From contig DATERL010000098.1 of assembly GCA_035271585.1 (NCBI GenBank), positions 62,001-126,000 on the forward strand: a stretch of 64,000 nt of DNA, given 5' to 3'. This DNA comes from Roseimarinus sp035271585. GTDB taxonomy: Bacteria; Bacteroidota; Bacteroidia; Bacteroidales; Prolixibacteraceae. Made by a program: the position numbers and the translations under genes. The notes under the pieces were generated by a model. That model made no database searches. It was not told the origin of the DNA and was given only the letters and a program-made list of their open reading frames with translations. Positions 55,990-64,000 of the stretch are shown here, one piece after another. Within the stretch, counting starts at the first letter, position 1. Every line of letters begins with the position of its first letter.

Positions 55990-57195
55990 ATGAACAAAAA
56001 TAGTAATACTACCGGATGGGTAGTTACGATAGCTGCAACAAGCATTAATTTGCTTTTAGGCTTCCTTTATTCGTGGAGCGTAATCAAAGAATCGTTGGTA
56101 GGCGACTGGGGCTGGTCAAATACCGAAGCAACACTTCCATACACTGTATGTGTAGCCATGTTATCGTTTATGACCGTATTTGGTGGCCGAATGCAAGACA
56201 AATATGGCCCCCGAAAAATAGCCTTATTGGGAGGAATACTTTTTGGAACTGGACTTATAGCTTCAGCTTATGCTAAGAGCCCTTTTGTAATGCTAATAAC
56301 ATTTGGTTTAATCAGTGGATTGGGAATGGGTGTTGCCTATGCAACCACTACTCCGGCAGCCATAAAATGGTTCGAACCACGCAAAAAAGGATTAATTTCG
56401 GGAATTGTTGTTGCCGGAATTGGTATTTCGTCACTTTTTATGGCTCCTTTAACCGATAAACTTTTAAGGACTTATTCAACCGAAAAAACATTCTTGATAT
56501 TAGGCGCAATTGCCCTTGTTTTATTGGTTTCATTCTCGTTAATACTCCGCAACCCAGGTAAAGATTTTAAACCTAAGGTTAAAGAAGGCAAACCAGCGAC
56601 TAAAAATGGCGACGATTATACCTGGAAGGAAATGTTAAAAACACGTCAGTTTCGTATCCTATGGGCTACTTATCTCTTAAGTGCAACTGCCGGGCTGATG
56701 CTGATTCCCCATATTGTGAGCATTGTTAAAGTACAGGCTAATTCTGGCAATGGCTTTTTAGTAGTAATGGCTTTCTCGGTTTTCAATACAGGTGGTCGTG
56801 TAATTGGCGGTTTCCTTTCCGATAAAATTGGTCGTACAAACTCCTTGCTTACTGTTTTCGCCCTACAGGCCGTTAACATGTTTGTATTTTCGTTTTACAC
56901 CAGTGTCCCCTTACTTATAGTAGGAGTTTCGGTTGCAGGTATTGCTTATGGTGCCTTATTTGCTTTGTACCCATCTACTACTGCCGATTTTTTTGGCCTC
57001 AAAAACTTGGGCGTAAATTATGGGTTTATGTTTACCAGTTGGGGTATTGCAGGTATTATTGGCCCTATATTAGCAGGCAAAGTTGCCGATTTAACTGGCA
57101 ACTACACTGTATCGTATATAGTTGCAGGCTCAATGCTTATTTTGGGCGCTCTACTGGTGAAATTTATTAAAGCACCGGCCATGCGAACGGCTTAA
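55990..57195 (+). CDS. OFA-family MFS transporter
   Basis: 401 residues, 12 predicted transmembrane helices. The family signature GGRMQDKYGPRK follows helix 2, GLGMGVAYATTTPAAIKWFEPRKKGLISGI is typical of OFA (oxalate/formate antiporter and monocarboxylate) members, and GGFLSDKIGR marks the second half. Substrates in the family are monocarboxylates such as oxalate, formate or lactate. The neighbouring genes do not tell which, and it is separated from GH31 by a terminator, so it may not belong to the polysaccharide locus. Confidence 0.85.
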   Translation: MNKNSNTTGWVVTIAATSINLLLGFLYSWSVIKESLVGDWGWSNTEATLPYTVCVAMLSFMTVFGGRMQDKYGPRKIALLGGILFGTGLIASAYAKSPFVMLITFGLISGLGMGVAYATTTPAAIKWFEPRKKGLISGIVVAGIGISSLFMAPLTDKLLRTYSTEKTFLILGAIALVLLVSFSLILRNPGKDFKPKVKEGKPATKNGDDYTWKEMLKTRQFRILWATYLLSATAGLMLIPHIVSIVKVQANSGNGFLVVMAFSVFNTGGRVIGGFLSDKIGRTNSLLTVFALQAVNMFVFSFYTSVPLLIVGVSVAGIAYGALFALYPSTTADFFGLKNLGVNYGFMFTSWGIAGIIGPILAGKVADLTGNYTVSYIVAGSMLILGALLVKFIKAPAMRTA

Positions 57196-57219
57196 ACACA
57201 CTTCATTTTAAATGAATAA

Positions 57220-57265
57220 AAAAAGCCTTTACAGCAGGATTTCCTTAATGCTGTAAAGGCTTTTT
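57220..57265 (+). terminator. Bidirectional terminator between MFS and PiT genes
   Basis: A perfect 17-bp stem (57220-57236 with 57249-57265; core GCCTTTACAGCA) and a 12-nt loop, with A-run before and T-run after, so it can stop transcripts from both convergent genes. Confidence 0.92.
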
Positions 57266-57303
57266 GCTTTCAACAAAATATGCTTTGCCCTATAAATGGT
57301 TAC

Positions 57304-59568
57304 TTATTTGATACCAGATGTTTTTGACTTAGTTTCAAGAATAAAATCACGTTGAGCCTTCACCACATTGATTAAATTCAATAACAAGTTTTTCGTTTCC
57401 GAAATAATTTTAAAATACAACATTGAATTACGCGTTGAAACTTCGTTGTTTTTAATGCGCCTTATTTGTTTTTTCTCAACAAGTTTTAATCCCTGAAGCA
57501 GTTTATTTCGTTGTTCAATTAACTCATCAAGCTCATCAAATTTCTTGTCTTTTAAAATATGTAGGGTATAGTTGAAAAATTCGTTTAAATCAATAGTAAA
57601 TCCAGTAAAATCCTCAATTTGCTCATTAGTAAACGGCTTGTGTCTATTTTCGAAATGCTCATAAACTGGGCTTACCACAAAATTTAACGAATGCGCCATT
57701 TCGCGCAAATAATTAACTACCTGAACGTAAAAATGACCGGTATCCACTGAATCTTGCTGCAATTTATCAATACTTTTATATACATTGTCTTTCAGCCTTT
57801 TCGCCTTTTCGTTAAAGTCTTCCACTTCTTTCATGGCAACTTTCATTTGTTGCCTGTCGTCGTTAAAAAAGCCTTCGAAACAAAGGAAATAAGCTTTTGA
57901 AGCAGCAATTATCGATTTAACAGTGTTGCGGTTACACTTATCGATAATTTTAATAGTATTGAAACTTTGCTCTCTAACATCATCTTCCTCTTCGGCCGGG
58001 GTGTTGTTTTTCTTCTTAAACTTGATCTGAATGAATACTACAATAAAAATCGCAACAACAAGCATTGCAAAAGTTGCATATACTCCGCCCCATGAAATAA
58101 TAAGGGCAATCACAAATGAAGCCAGAAAAGCGATAATTGCCGTAAGGAACCATCCGCCTATAACCGAAAAAACTCCTGAAATACGATAAACAGCCGATTC
58201 GCGCCCCCAAGCCTTATCGGCCAACGAAGTACCCATGGCAACCATAAAAGTAACATAAGTGGTTGACAGCGGTAACTTGAACGATGTTCCTATCGAAATT
58301 AAAATTGCTGCAACAATAAGGTTAGTCGATGCCCTGAGCATGTCAAAAGCGGGGCGAGCTTCAATAGCAATGGCCTTGCTCTCGGGCAAGGGGTCAAACT
58401 GGCGTTGTACAAAACGGTTTAAGCTATCGGGCAAATATTTTTCTGAAAAATCGGCAAGCTGAACACTGCCCCTAACTAACATACGCGAGAGTGCCGAAGA
58501 GCCAAAACGCTCCTCACCTTCGGCCTGGCGCGAGAGGTCGACCGAGGTTTGAACCACGTTACGCGCTTTGCGCGAAGTAATCAAGGTAACCACCATTACC
58601 AATCCGGCAATAAGTAACATATAAGTTGGTGTTTCCACTTTCCCGGCCAACACATCCATGGTAAAAATTTCGGGTGAAGTGCCCGAGGCGACCCATACTT
58701 TAAAAGATTCAAAACCAGCCAACGGTACGCCTATGAAATTAACAAGATCGTTTCCAGCGAAAGCCATGGCAAGCGAGAAAGTACCAACCAGTACTACTAT
58801 TCTTAAAATGTTTATTTTAAATATCGAACGTAAAAATTGCAATATAACAGTCCATCCAATAAAACTAGCACCCATGATTATTATCAAGTTGTCGTTTAAA
58901 AAAATTGCCATTTCGTTGGTGATAAACGATGCACCTTTTGCGCCCTTTATAATCATGAAATAAGTGATAATAGAAATAGACAAACCACCATAAATTGCCC
59001 CTAGAAACTTGAAGCGGCGCTCATAACTAAACGAAAAAATGAAACGAGTAATCCACTGAACGATGGCCCCAATAGAAAAAGCGATTACCACCGATATTAG
59101 AATGCCGAAAATAATAGCCAGGGCCTTTTCCGAATTGATGTAGTCGCCCAGATTGCCAGCCACGCTACCTAAAGCTTTAATTTTAACCAACGAAACGGCA
59201 ACCGCCGCCCCTAACAATTCGAAAACAACCGATACTGTTGTTGACGTTGGCATGCGCAAGTTGTTATACATGTCAAGCAGTATAACGTCAGTTATCATTA
59301 CAGCAAGAAATATGACAATGATTTCAGAAAACACAAACATCTCGGGGTGAAAAATCCCTTTACGTGCTACCTCCATCATTCCACTCGAAAAAGTAGCTCC
59401 AAATAAAATACCTAAACTGGCTACACCAAATATGATCCATTTTGGTGCTGCTTTAGAACCAATAGCTGAACTTAAAAAATTAACCGCATCGTTACTTACA
59501 CCAACAATTAAATCAGAAATTGCTAACGCAAAAAGAACAACTATAAGAACTAAATAGATTTCACTCAT
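57304..59568 (-). CDS. PiT-family phosphate transporter fused to a PhoU-like C-terminal domain
   Basis: 754 residues. The N-terminal PHO4 permease (about 1-515) carries the two family repeats with GVSNDAVNFLSSAIGSKAAP (about 23-42) and the later AMAFAGNDLVNFIGVPLAG. The C-terminal about 210 residues (545-754) are helical, of the PhoU/DUF47 kind (VKSIIAASKAYFLCFEGFFNDDRQQ; NYLREMAHSLNFVVSPVYEHF). PiT proteins import phosphate with H+ or Na+. Fusion to a PhoU-like domain suggests built-in regulation, and a PhoR/PhoB-like pair lies divergently next to it. Confidence 0.88.
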   Translation of the reverse strand: MSEIYLVLIVVLFALAISDLIVGVSNDAVNFLSSAIGSKAAPKWIIFGVASLGILFGATFSSGMMEVARKGIFHPEMFVFSEIIVIFLAVMITDVILLDMYNNLRMPTSTTVSVVFELLGAAVAVSLVKIKALGSVAGNLGDYINSEKALAIIFGILISVVIAFSIGAIVQWITRFIFSFSYERRFKFLGAIYGGLSISIITYFMIIKGAKGASFITNEMAIFLNDNLIIIMGASFIGWTVILQFLRSIFKINILRIVVLVGTFSLAMAFAGNDLVNFIGVPLAGFESFKVWVASGTSPEIFTMDVLAGKVETPTYMLLIAGLVMVVTLITSRKARNVVQTSVDLSRQAEGEERFGSSALSRMLVRGSVQLADFSEKYLPDSLNRFVQRQFDPLPESKAIAIEARPAFDMLRASTNLIVAAILISIGTSFKLPLSTTYVTFMVAMGTSLADKAWGRESAVYRISGVFSVIGGWFLTAIIAFLASFVIALIISWGGVYATFAMLVVAIFIVVFIQIKFKKKNNTPAEEEDDVREQSFNTIKIIDKCNRNTVKSIIAASKAYFLCFEGFFNDDRQQMKVAMKEVEDFNEKAKRLKDNVYKSIDKLQQDSVDTGHFYVQVVNYLREMAHSLNFVVSPVYEHFENRHKPFTNEQIEDFTGFTIDLNEFFNYTLHILKDKKFDELDELIEQRNKLLQGLKLVEKKQIRRIKNNEVSTRNSMLYFKIISETKNLLLNLINVVKAQRDFILETKSKTSGIK

Positions 59569-59815
59569 GTTTTTTCTTTACTTTTATAGAATAATGCAGT
59601 GCAGGACTAAGCACAAAATTAACGCTACAAAAATACATTCAATTATTTGGATGAACATTGTTGCCTTTTTTATCAAAATGTTAACTCTAGGTAAAATTAT
59701 AAAAACAGTGCGAATCAATTATATTTCGTTTAATTTTGCAAAGAATAAGCATTACTCAACAAAAATGAAAATAAAAACCCAAAACAGTATGAATACTTTA
59801 AATTAGTAATTGTCG

Positions 59816-60859
59816 ATGAAAAGTTTGCGTCCTCGTATTTTTTCAACCTGGTTATCGTTGGCTATTTCGGTAATCATAACCACAGTGGTTTTTATTTTTG
59901 ACCATTTTTTTCTAAGCGAATTGTGGCAACTGGTCATTCTATTCTTATCCACACTTATGGTTAGTTATTATGTTTCGTTGTTTTTTTTCAAGAATATTAT
60001 TGAAGACAGACTAAAGCCCATATTTAAAATTATACGCGATTTACCCTTTAAGGAAATCCAAAAAGTAAATGAAGACAAGAAAAGTCTTATCCGCTTTGAT
60101 GTGAATGCCGAAGTTTCGAAATGGGCATTAAACAAACAAGATGAAATTAAAAGGCTGAAAGAGCTCGAACGTTATCGTAAAGAATTTGTTGGCAACGTAT
60201 CGCACGAGCTAAAAACACCAATTTTCAATATTCAAGGTTATATTCTTACCCTTACCGAAGGTGGAATTGACGATCCCCGTATCAATAAACTGTACCTTGA
60301 ACGTACCGTTAAAAGCATTGATCGGATGATTTCGATAGTTGAAGATCTGGAGTCGATTACTAAACTTGAATCGGGCGAGTTAACGCTCAACATGGAAAAA
60401 TTCAACTTTATAAAACTGGTCGAGGATGTTTTTGAAATTGAGCACATGATTGCCCTTGAACGAAAAATAAAACAAAAGTTCTCGACCAAAACCGATAAGC
60501 CAATTATGGTTTATGCCGACAAAAAACGCATGATGGAAGTAATGAGCAACCTGGTGGTTAATGGCATAAAATACGGGAGGAAAGGTGGTACCGTTGAAGT
60601 TGGCTTTTTCGACATGAACGATCAATACATGATTGAAGTGAGCGACAATGGTATCGGTATGGAAAAGGAAAACCTTGTGCGAATTTTTGAACGTTTTTAC
60701 CGAGTCGACAAACACCGTTCAAGAGAAGAAGGGGGTACTGGCTTGGGCTTGGCAATTGTAAAGCATATTATTGAAGGCCACAACCAAACCATCGAAGTTA
60801 AAAGCCAGGTAAACGTGGGTACAACCTTTAATTTTACAATCCAAAAAGCTAAGGGCTAA
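59816..60859 (+). CDS. PhoR-like sensor histidine kinase
   Basis: 347 residues from the ATG at 59816 (a TTG two codons earlier is less likely). Two transmembrane helices near the N-terminus (LSLAISVIITTVVFIFDHFF and LWQLVILFLSTLMVSYYVSLFFF) have almost no periplasmic loop between them. HisKA has the phospho-acceptor His in EFVGNVSHELKTPIFNIQGY, and HATPase_c has NLVVNGIKYG, VSDNGIGM and GGTGLGLAIVKHI. The short sensor region is like PhoR, which reads phosphate status through partners such as PhoU rather than a ligand domain. The response regulator follows 80 bp downstream. Confidence 0.87.
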   Translation: MKSLRPRIFSTWLSLAISVIITTVVFIFDHFFLSELWQLVILFLSTLMVSYYVSLFFFKNIIEDRLKPIFKIIRDLPFKEIQKVNEDKKSLIRFDVNAEVSKWALNKQDEIKRLKELERYRKEFVGNVSHELKTPIFNIQGYILTLTEGGIDDPRINKLYLERTVKSIDRMISIVEDLESITKLESGELTLNMEKFNFIKLVEDVFEIEHMIALERKIKQKFSTKTDKPIMVYADKKRMMEVMSNLVVNGIKYGRKGGTVEVGFFDMNDQYMIEVSDNGIGMEKENLVRIFERFYRVDKHRSREEGGTGLGLAIVKHIIEGHNQTIEVKSQVNVGTTFNFTIQKAKG

Positions 60860-60939
60860 TTATTTTTTTCATTAACAATTAACTTTTATGCAATTAATAA
60901 GTTATATATTAACGGCCATTAAATAAACGATTTCATAAA

Positions 60940-61635
60940 ATGAGTGACGAAAAAAGAATCCTACTGGTTGACGACGAGGTTGATATCCTAGAATTTGTTA
61001 GCTATAATCTTGAAAAAGAAGGTTATAAAGTATATACTGCGCAAAACGGGAAAGACGCCATAAAAATAGCCGATAAAAAAGTTCCCGACCTGATTATTCT
61101 TGACGTAATGATGCCTGAAATGGATGGTATCGCAACTTGCGAAGAACTTAGAAAAAACCCGAAGCTGGAAAGTTCGGTTATCGCTTTTTTAACCGCCAGG
61201 AGCGAAGATTATTCGCAAATTGCCGGTTTCGAAGCCGGTGCCGACGACTATATCACGAAGCCAATCCGCCCCAAGGTACTTATCAGTAGAGTAAAAGCAT
61301 TGCTTAAACGAACTCATATTGTAGAAGAAAGTATTGCTCCGGTTAGTAGCACTTCGATATCGGTTGGCAACATCACCATTGACCGCGAACGCTACTTAAT
61401 TACTGTTGAAGGCGTAGAAATGGTTTTGCCCCGTAAGGAGTTTGAACTAATTTCGCTACTCGCTTCAAAACCCGGAAAAGTATTTACCCGCGAAGAAATT
61501 TACACCTCGGTATGGGGCGAACAAGTAATAGTTGGCGATCGAACCATCGATGTGCACATCAGAAAACTACGCGAAAAAATTGGCGAAAGCCATATTAAAA
61601 CATTAAAAGGAATTGGATATAAGTTTGTTGACTGA
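60940..61635 (+). CDS. PhoB/OmpR-family response regulator
   Basis: 231 residues. The receiver domain (about 5-120) has the acidic pair in LLVDDEVD, the phospho-acceptor Asp in LIILDVMMPEMDG and the switch Lys in DDYITKPIRP. The C-terminal winged helix (about 135-230) has RKEFELISLLASKPGKVFTREEI and VGDRTIDVHIRKLREKIG. It is the cognate regulator of the preceding kinase. Proximity to the PiT transporter points to phosphate control, but this is inference. Confidence 0.92.
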   Translation: MSDEKRILLVDDEVDILEFVSYNLEKEGYKVYTAQNGKDAIKIADKKVPDLIILDVMMPEMDGIATCEELRKNPKLESSVIAFLTARSEDYSQIAGFEAGADDYITKPIRPKVLISRVKALLKRTHIVEESIAPVSSTSISVGNITIDRERYLITVEGVEMVLPRKEFELISLLASKPGKVFTREEIYTSVWGEQVIVGDRTIDVHIRKLREKIGESHIKTLKGIGYKFVD

Positions 61636-61655
61636 TAATAACCTGTAAATAAGTT

Positions 61656-61694
61656 TAGGGTAAAGGCAACTTGCTTTTTTACCCTATTTTTTTT
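61656..61694 (+). terminator. Rho-independent terminator after the response regulator
   Basis: TAGGGTAAA (61656-61664) pairs with TTTACCCTA (61678-61686), 13-nt loop, followed by a run of eight T. Confidence 0.88.
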
Positions 61695-61744
61695 ATATTT
61701 CGAATTATAAAAAACTATTCAGATTAATCTCTAATAATTAAAAA

Positions 61745-62179
61745 ATGAAATTAAACCTATTATTAATCGGTTTGGTAATATTAATGTTGGCAGGTTGTAA
61801 ACGTAAATCAACCGACGATTACCAATACTATAAACCATATCAAAAAGACAGTGTAGTTGCCGATACTATAAAGTCGGTATCCCTTGATACCGTTCCCGTG
61901 CAGAAAGCTGAACCTATTGTCGAAATTAGAGGTGTTGATTTAAACGACCGTTATATAATTGTTGTGGCCAGTTATTCAATCGAAGAATTTGCACTTGAAC
62001 AGAAAAAAGAATTGGAAAGCCTAGGATTAAAACCCAAAGTATTCATGCTTAATGGAGATGGATGGTATAAACTAGGTGTCGAATCGTATGATACTTTTAA
62101 TGCGGCTAAAGATGCCCTTGGTATTCTAAAGAAGAAAGAAGGCCTGTTTACAACAGCTGTAATTGTTCAAAATAAGTAA
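61745..62179 (+). CDS. SPOR-domain lipoprotein
   Basis: 144 residues with a lipobox (LMLAGCKRKS, Cys18), a polar linker (about 20-60) and a C-terminal SPOR domain (about 68-142; YIIVVASYSIEEFALEQKKELESLG...GWYKLGVESYDTFNAAKDALG). SPOR domains bind denuded glycan strands of septal peptidoglycan, so a cell-division or envelope role is likely. Its 3' end overlaps the convergent PAP2 gene by 13 bp. Confidence 0.88.
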   Translation: MKLNLLLIGLVILMLAGCKRKSTDDYQYYKPYQKDSVVADTIKSVSLDTVPVQKAEPIVEIRGVDLNDRYIIVVASYSIEEFALEQKKELESLGLKPKVFMLNGDGWYKLGVESYDTFNAAKDALGILKKKEGLFTTAVIVQNK

Positions 62180-62781
62180 ACGGTCAAAAATATAGTTACC
62201 AGACCTAAGCCATAACCAAGGTAAACTTGTAGCGCACTGTGCTTCGTTAATAAAATTCGCGAGGAGGCCACGATACCTGAAACAAATATTGCAGCTATAA
62301 TTACCCATTTCAAATCGATAGCATATCGAAATGCAAGCGATAAAAAAAGACCAGTTAATCCGCCCATGGCAGCAGCATGTCCCGATATTTTCCATTTCAT
62401 GGTAATCAAAAACAGCATTATCAATACTAGGCAAGCCCCCAGCATAAAAAGCCTAAAAACACCCGGCACAGGCAATTTACCCATTAACTGAGCACCCATG
62501 TATATGCTAAAAGCACTAAAAATATAGGGCAACATTCTGTCGCGGTGATGTTCCATTTTGCTTGAAAACCCAGCAGCAACCGACATTAAAAAAATAAAAG
62601 TAAGAGGAAGAATGCCTGTTGAAAACGCAATGATCACCATCATAATATTACGCATGCGTGGTGGATATAACTCAAAACCGGGCAAACTATAAAAAAGCAA
62701 TATAAAACCAATTGATGGCACGACTAAAGGGTGAAAAACAAATGAAAATAGGTGCGCGGTATTCTTTAATATTTTATTCAT
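62167..62781 (-). CDS. PAP2-family membrane phosphatase
   Basis: About 204 residues from the ATG at 62781 (MNKILKNTAHLFSFV). An upstream ATG at 62826 would overlap rpoN and adds only a polar stretch. Six hydrophobic segments carry PAP2 motifs in shortened form: MKWKISGHAAAMGG (motif 2, SGH) and SRILLTKHSALQVYLGYGLG (motif 3, SR...H). Motif 1 is weak or absent. Members act on undecaprenyl or phosphatidate phosphates. It lies just downstream of rpoN. Confidence 0.75.
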   Translation of the reverse strand: MNKILKNTAHLFSFVFHPLVVPSIGFILLFYSLPGFELYPPRMRNIMMVIIAFSTGILPLTFIFLMSVAAGFSSKMEHHRDRMLPYIFSAFSIYMGAQLMGKLPVPGVFRLFMLGACLVLIMLFLITMKWKISGHAAAMGGLTGLFLSLAFRYAIDLKWVIIAAIFVSGIVASSRILLTKHSALQVYLGYGLGLVTIFLTVYLF

Positions 62782-62800
62782 AATTATACAAATGGGGGTA

Positions 62801-64000
62801 TTACAGTTCTTTGCGAAGACGTGCAACCTGGATATTTAATTGCTCACGATATTTAGCTACCGTTCGGCGGGCAATGGGAAATCCTTTTTCTTTCAACATA
62901 AAAGCCAGTTTTTCGTCGGTAATAGGTTTGCGCTTATCCTCGGCATCAACTATATCCTCTAATATCTTTTTAATTTTTCGGGTCGAAACTTCTTCACCTG
63001 ATTCATCCTGCATACTTTCACTAAAAAAAAACTTTAAGGGATAAACGCCAAAATGGGTTTGAATGTATTTACTATTTGAGACCCTCGAAATAGTTGAAAT
63101 ATCGAGGCCGGTAACAAGAGCTATATCTTTCAATATCATGGGCTTGAGTTTTGTTTCATCCCCATCGATAAAGTATTCTTTTTGATACTCAACAATGGCA
63201 TCCATCGTAATAAGCAAAGTTTGGTGGCGCTGTTTTATCGCGTCGATAAACCATTTTGCCGTATCGAGTTTTTGTTTAACAAAAGTGATGGCTTCTTTTT
63301 GGTCTTTTGTGTGATTCGACCGATTTTCGCTATAAGCCCTTAGCATGTTGGCATAATGAGAACTGACCCTTAAATCGGGGACATTGCCACGGGTAAGGCC
63401 AACCTGAAAGCCACCATCTACAATATCGAGTATAAAATCGGGAATTATGGCATGGTTCATTTTATTGAGCGGATTACTGTATGCGCCCCCTGGCTTTGGA
63501 TTAAGACGAACCACTTCTTCAATAACGTCGCGGAGTTCTTCTTCGTCGATATCGATCCGGTTCATAATTTTATCGTAGTGCTTTTTCGAAAACTCTTCAA
63601 ACATTTCGTCGATAATACGAGTGGCATTTTCAACAACTTCGGTTTGAAACTCTTTACGTTTTAGCTGAATAAGCAAACATTCGCGTAAATCGCGAGCACC
63701 AATTCCGGGAGGATCGAGTTCCTGAACTGCGGCCAAAATCTTGTGCATTTGCTCATCGCTTACATCCATGTTCATCGAAAAAGCCAAATCATCGACCATG
63801 GCCTCCACTTCACGGCGCAGGTAACCGTTTTCATCAATATTGCCAATAATGTACTCGGCCAATATTCGCTCCTGTTCTTTTAGGTCGAGTAAACCCAATT
63901 GTTCCGACAAATACTCGTGAAAAGTAGTCCCAATGCTAAACGGGATATCTTCTTTTTTATCGTCCTTGGAGTAATTGTTGGTTTTATATTTATAGGTTGG
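62801..64000 (-). CDS. rpoN: RNA polymerase sigma-54 factor, 5' end beyond window
   Basis: 399 codons are visible and the frame stays open to base 64000, so the start lies outside. Visible parts are the core-binding region (QLGLLDLKEQERILAEYIIGNIDENGYL, LDPPGIGARDLRECLLIQL), and the C-terminal helix-turn-helix and RpoN box (ARRTVAKYREQL), which reads the -24 element. Sigma-54 drives genes under NtrC-type activators; no such activator is seen in this window. The missing N-terminal part would hold the Gln-rich activator-interaction region. Confidence 0.93.
   Translation of the reverse strand, partial: PTYKYKTNNYSKDDKKEDIPFSIGTTFHEYLSEQLGLLDLKEQERILAEYIIGNIDENGYLRREVEAMVDDLAFSMNMDVSDEQMHKILAAVQELDPPGIGARDLRECLLIQLKRKEFQTEVVENATRIIDEMFEEFSKKHYDKIMNRIDIDEEELRDVIEEVVRLNPKPGGAYSNPLNKMNHAIIPDFILDIVDGGFQVGLTRGNVPDLRVSSHYANMLRAYSENRSNHTKDQKEAITFVKQKLDTAKWFIDAIKQRHQTLLITMDAIVEYQKEYFIDGDETKLKPMILKDIALVTGLDISTISRVSNSKYIQTHFGVYPLKFFFSESMQDESGEEVSTRKIKKILEDIVDAEDKRKPITDEKLAFMLKEKGFPIARRTVAKYREQLNIQVARLRKEL

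Noticed and set aside
59567..59806. 79-residue frame between the PiT gene and the kinase
   Set aside because: Lys/Ile/Asn-rich as expected from AT-rich intergenic DNA, with no domain. It covers the likely kinase promoter (TAATTTTG at 59731-59738).
1..64000. CRISPR arrays, tRNA, rRNA or prophage genes
   Set aside because: No regularly spaced repeats, cloverleaf-like sequences, rRNA segments or phage structural genes were noticed on either strand.

Overview
The window is AT-rich chromosomal DNA from a member of the Bacteroidota, probably an environmental polysaccharide degrader of the Marinilabiliales/Prolixibacteraceae type. The evidence is a SusC/SusD pair, two proteins with type IX secretion (T9SS) C-terminal sorting tails, a GldA-type ABC ATPase, many lipoproteins, and promoter-like sites of the Bacteroidota form (TTTG, about 19-21 nt, then TANNTTTG). 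No rRNA, tRNA or CRISPR array was seen.

Layout. 1-11.8 kb is mostly housekeeping: a PQQ-type propeller protein, a decayed glycosyltransferase remnant, gldA, ung, an insertion sequence sitting exactly on the ung stop codon, a GH32-like protein without its catalytic residues, tdh, an rbfA-methyltransferase-LolC/E operon and an AspT/YidE-type transporter. 12-16.3 kb has a large lipoprotein with a candidate cysteine-peptidase domain and a PKD domain, an unknown helical protein and a PHP phosphatase. 16.3-18 kb codes for no protein. It carries a cluster of DnaA-box-like sites, a strong promoter, about 1.13 kb of hairpin-rich sequence and a strong terminator, and I read it as a large structured non-coding RNA that I cannot assign to a family. 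18-21.2 kb has a CE6-like esterase and a secreted GH9 cellulase. 21.2-30.5 kb is mixed: hemolysin III, a small outer-membrane protein, aroA, aroB, dprA, DUF302 and a multi-PAS histidine kinase.

30.5-51.5 kb, all on the minus strand, is a polysaccharide utilisation locus that looks aimed at acetylated galacto(gluco)mannan: SusC, SusD, a surface glycan-binding lipoprotein, two tandem GH26 mannanases, a T9SS SGNH esterase, an alpha/beta esterase, a GH130 mannoside phosphorylase, a clan GH-A hydrolase, a sodium/solute symporter, a GH2 beta-mannosidase-like enzyme and a GH97 alpha-galactosidase-like enzyme. An AraC regulator diverges from susC, followed by a GH31 enzyme and an OFA-type MFS transporter. 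A GC-rich terminator sits between the SusCD/binding genes and the enzymes and may set their ratio.

57-64 kb holds a PiT phosphate transporter with a PhoU-like tail, divergent from a PhoR/PhoB-like two-component pair, then a SPOR lipoprotein, a PAP2 membrane phosphatase and the 3' part of rpoN, which runs off the window end.

All calls come from reading sequence and motifs. No database or folding program was run, and family assignments rest on remembered motifs.
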